A DNA stretch of 14,668 nt, taken from NCBI GenBank assembly GCA_934101605.1, contig CAKORS010000024.1, forward strand, positions 1 to 14,668. Direction: 5' to 3'. The first letter of the stretch is position 1, and each line of letters opens with the position of its first letter. The DNA comes from an uncultured Bacilli bacterium. Lineage in GTDB: Bacteria; Bacillota_I; Bacilli_A; RF39; UBA660. The position numbers and the translations under genes were made by a program. The notes under the pieces are model-generated. The model worked only from the letters and a program-made list of their open reading frames with translations. It was not told the DNA's origin and made no database searches. Shown in pieces: positions 13,198 through 14,668 of the stretch.

Positions 13198-13222
13198 GCC
13201 AACCACCTCTATATAGCGACAT

Positions 13223-13251
13223 ATTATACACCAAAAACCAATATTTGTAAA
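13223..13251 (-). promoter_or_regulatory. Putative sigma-A promoter for the UDG gene
   Basis: On the minus strand TTTACA (13251-13246), a 17-base spacer and a perfect TATAAT (13228-13223). Predicted start near 13216, about 19 bases before the ATG. Confidence 0.75.
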
Positions 13252-13289
13252 TAATCAAAAAAACAACGTAATTATAAACATTAATTATT

Positions 13290-13322
13290 AAAAAATAAAA
13301 AGAGTTAGATAATATCTAACTC
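13290..13322 (-). terminator. Intrinsic terminator after the NPKTG pseudogene
   Basis: On the minus strand an almost fully paired hairpin, GAGTTAGATA with TATCTAACTC (13322-13302), single-base loop or a three-base loop with one pair open, followed by a T-rich tract. It lies 6 bases after the TAA stop of the pseudogene, and would still function. Confidence 0.92.
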
Positions 13323-13327
13323 AAGCT

Positions 13328-14114
13328 TTAATCAACCTGTTTTTTTCTATAAACAATTACTGAAACTCCTGAAATAATTGATAAAATACCTATTGTTATA
13401 TAAGATGTAATATTATCTCCTGTTTTAGGATTTTTAACATTTTCATTAGAAAGATTCTCAGTTACAATTATTCCATATTGACTTAAATGTGACGTTTCAA
13501 AAACTATATATCCATCTTCTATTGTTGCAGGTATATCCTCTTTTATTTCATCATTTAAAATATAAACAATTTTATACTTGTTATAACCTTTTAAAGCTTC
13601 TGGTAAAGCAATTTTTATTTTCATCTTAATACCATTAATTTCAAGTACTTGATCATTTTCTAATACACGAATATAACAACATATTTAACGTTTTTATTCT
13701 TTAAATTTTTGCTTATCTCAACCTGTTTAATATCTAATGTATAATTTTTACTAACCCCTCTTTCAAAAGTAATACTACCCTTGATAGTACCAGAACTTTC
13801 AATTTCCTTAACCTCTTCATCATCATCAAAACTCTTAGTCCAAGAAGCATATAAAGTTACATTTTGATAATATTCAGCACCAAATTGATTTGTTATCAGA
13901 GTATCTTTTACAACATCAGCATTTCCATCCTTATTCCATACTCCCCAATATATATAAGTATAATTTTTTCCGCTTCCATCTTTTTTAGAATTCCAACCAT
14001 TAAAAGTTAGCCCTTTCTTACAGGAACATATTTTATTAAATCAATTGTTCTAAATTCTGATGATTTACTTTCCAATAATAATCTTGATTTGCCATTTATT
14101 GTTCCTCCAATAAT
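13328..14114 (-). pseudogene. Surface-protein pseudogene (InlB-type repeat plus NPKTG anchor), two frameshifts
   Basis: Three successive reading frames spell one protein end. First frame (14114 to about 14008): ends in KYVPVRKG then a TAA. Second frame (14007-13660): resumes with TFNGWNSKKDGSG, and NVTLYASW about 55 residues on, the GW and YxxW pattern of an InlB B-repeat (Listeria-Bacteroides repeat). Third frame (13675-13328): YIRVLENDQVLEI, then a C-terminal beta domain ending in FETSHLSQYGIIV, NPKTG, a hydrophobic span and RKKQVD. Adding one base near 14008 restores GYTFNGW, and one near 13676 restores KYVVYIRV. Repaired length from the stop is about 262 residues; the N-terminus (signal peptide and start) is missing. 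The ATG at 13624 is an internal methionine, not a real start. It is a broken sortase substrate, or an assembly error at two places. Confidence 0.82.
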
Positions 14115-14281
14115 TTATTTTTTATTTATTATTAATCATTACAAATGTAATAATTCCTAATACTAATAATTTATTACCAGTGTTATTACTCTATCACTAC
14201 AATATTAACATAAATAAATATGTTTGTCATCTGCTATATTATATACATTTTCTCTGAATTTTTTCATCATCAATTTTTTAG

Positions 14282-14313
14282 AAAATTAAAAAATACCAGC
14301 AATAGCTAGTATT
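14282..14313 (-). terminator. Intrinsic terminator after the SEC-C remnant
   Basis: On the minus strand a 9-bp stem with one G-U pair (AATACTAGC at 14313-14305 with GCTGGTATT at 14300-14292), a TATT loop and then TTTTTTAATTTTC. It ends the transcript that would have carried the SEC-C remnant. Confidence 0.88.
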
Positions 14314-14345
14314 CTTATCTAAACAAATCATTCCTATTTTATGGA

Positions 14346-14402
14346 CTATTTACCACAACAATTCTTATATTTTTTACCAGAGCCACAAGTTCATCCTTTT
14401 TT
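14346..14402 (-). pseudogene. Remnant of a gene ending in a SEC-C zinc motif
   Basis: On the minus strand, codons up to the TAG at 14348-14346 read TCGSGKKYKNCCGK. This is the C-terminal SEC-C motif (CxCGSGKKYKxCCG), found at the end of SecA and of many small proteins. The codon before it is TGA (14393-14391) and the first cysteine of the CxC pair is missing, so a usable zinc site is not formed. No frame upstream restores the rest of a protein, so this looks like the tail of a gene that was cut and degraded. Its terminator is still intact downstream. Which parent protein it belonged to cannot be said. Confidence 0.7.
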
Positions 14403-14404
14403 AG

Positions 14405-14438
14405 TATATATAGTATTATGTGATATATATAGTATTAT
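14405..14438. repeat. 15-bp direct repeat pair
   Basis: TATATATAGTATTAT occurs at 14405-14419 and again at 14424-14438, separated by GTGA, giving a 19-base period. A shorter related TATATAGTA occurs at 14488-14496. The two exact copies are directly visible. Function is unknown; a protein-binding site in a lost promoter region is one possibility. Confidence 0.85.
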
Positions 14439-14440
14439 AA

Positions 14441-14510
14441 GTTTTTCAAGGAAAAACAGGTCTGGGAAGAATTGGTACTATGTTATGTATATAGTACATA
14501 TAGAACTATA
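14441..14510. repeat. Cluster of short inverted repeats
   Basis: Three dyads lie within 70 bases: GTTTTTC-AAG-GAAAAAC (14441-14457, seven-base arms), GTACTAT/ATAGTAC (14475-14481 and 14491-14497) and TATAGT/ACTATA (14490-14495 and 14505-14510). In AT-rich DNA the last, shortest one may be chance; the first two are less so. No gene is found here, and the region is the upstream gap of the SEC-C remnant. Confidence 0.6.
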
Positions 14511-14523
14511 CATTTTTTAATTT

Positions 14524-14543
14524 TTGCACACAAATTGCACACA
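14524..14543. repeat. 9-bp direct repeat TTGCACACA
   Basis: TTGCACACA occurs at 14524-14532 and 14535-14543 (11-base period). It lies in the otherwise non-coding 205-base stretch between the SEC-C remnant and the partial gene at the right edge. It might be an operator or core-type site, but nothing else supports that. Confidence 0.6.
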
Positions 14544-14607
14544 TTGTTATCATAGCAGCATTCGTTCTCTACTTAAAATTATAACATTTTTATTTTTATA
14601 TAACAAT

Positions 14608-14667
14608 CTATAATTCACCTTTATAAAAATAAATTTTCATTGCATCTTCGTTATACGTAGGTTTTGA
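14608..14667 (-). CDS. C-terminal end of an unidentified gene entering from the right edge
   Basis: An open frame of 19 codons from the window edge to TAG at 14610-14608, reading SKPTYNEDAMKIYFYKGEL. It is a short stretch that could be chance in AT-rich sequence, though no stop occurs and the composition is protein-like. I cannot assign it to a family. No terminator follows within 100 bases on the minus strand. Confidence 0.35.
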   Translation of the reverse strand, partial: SKPTYNEDAMKIYFYKGEL

Positions 14668-14668
14668 A

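Noticed and set aside
14036..14095. 19-codon minus-strand frame MANQDYYW... preceded by GGAGG
   Set aside because: A good ribosome binding site is present, but the same bases encode the first frame of the surface-protein pseudogene and the peptide has no recognisable features. Probably coincidence.
14114..14275. Possible N-terminus or signal peptide of the pseudogene (MMKKFREN..., and a hydrophobic NKLLVLGIITFVMI stretch)
   Set aside because: The two pieces are in frames separated by stops, lack a ribosome binding site, and a repair like that at 14008 does not join them. I treat this as non-coding remnant.
14405..14438. CRISPR array
   Set aside because: Only two copies of a 15-bp unit with a 4-base spacer, too short and no cas genes.
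14513..14560. Phage-integrase attachment site suggested by TTGCACACA repeats
   Set aside because: No integrase, tRNA gene end or matching second site lies in the window; two 9-mers alone do not support it.

Overview
This is an AT-rich stretch of a bacterial chromosome in which every confident gene lies on the minus strand, so it reads from right to left. Gene content and order point to a low-GC Firmicute or Tenericute-related Bacilli lineage, possibly a host-associated one: secE-nusG-rplK-rplA-rplJ-rplL-methyltransferase-rpoB, an ftsE-ftsX-M23 hydrolase cassette, YitT transporter-like proteins, and NPxTG-type wall-sorting signals. UGA is a stop codon here, not tryptophan: a release factor 2 gene with its classic in-frame UGA frameshift site is present, and prfB, ftsX and the rpoB-proximal methyltransferase gene all end in TGA. 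This argues against Mycoplasma-type code 4. The lineage assignment is inference.

Right end (about 13.3-14.7 kb): a decayed region. It holds the last 19 codons of an unidentified gene, an AT-rich stretch of short direct and inverted repeats, a SEC-C zinc-motif remnant with its own terminator, and a surface-protein pseudogene broken by two one-base frameshifts but still ending in an NPKTG sorting signal.

Middle (about 7.0-13.2 kb): a divergent uracil-DNA glycosylase; an exported thioredoxin-fold protein with one cysteine; prfB with a programmed +1 frameshift; two tandem, tightly coupled YitT-family membrane proteins; and a large NPFTG-anchored surface protein with a TasA/camelysin-like N-terminal part and MucBP-like repeats. 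Most of these units are bounded by clear hairpin-plus-U-tract terminators and short promoters.

Cell-division cassette (about 4.2-7.0 kb): ftsE, ftsX and a coiled-coil M23 peptidoglycan hydrolase overlap one another (14 and 4 nt). This is the layout expected for an ABC-type switch coupled to the hydrolase it activates.

Transcription/translation block (1-4.15 kb): secE-nusG, rplK-rplA and rplJ-rplL-methyltransferase, then the start of rpoB. Each sub-block has its own near-consensus promoter. Three regulatory layers are visible: a 23S-like L1-binding element in front of both rplK and rplA, an L10 leader with mutually exclusive antiterminator and terminator helices in front of rplJ, and an attenuator-type hairpin between rplL and the methyltransferase gene. 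L11 carries an unusual 53-residue acidic C-terminal extension.
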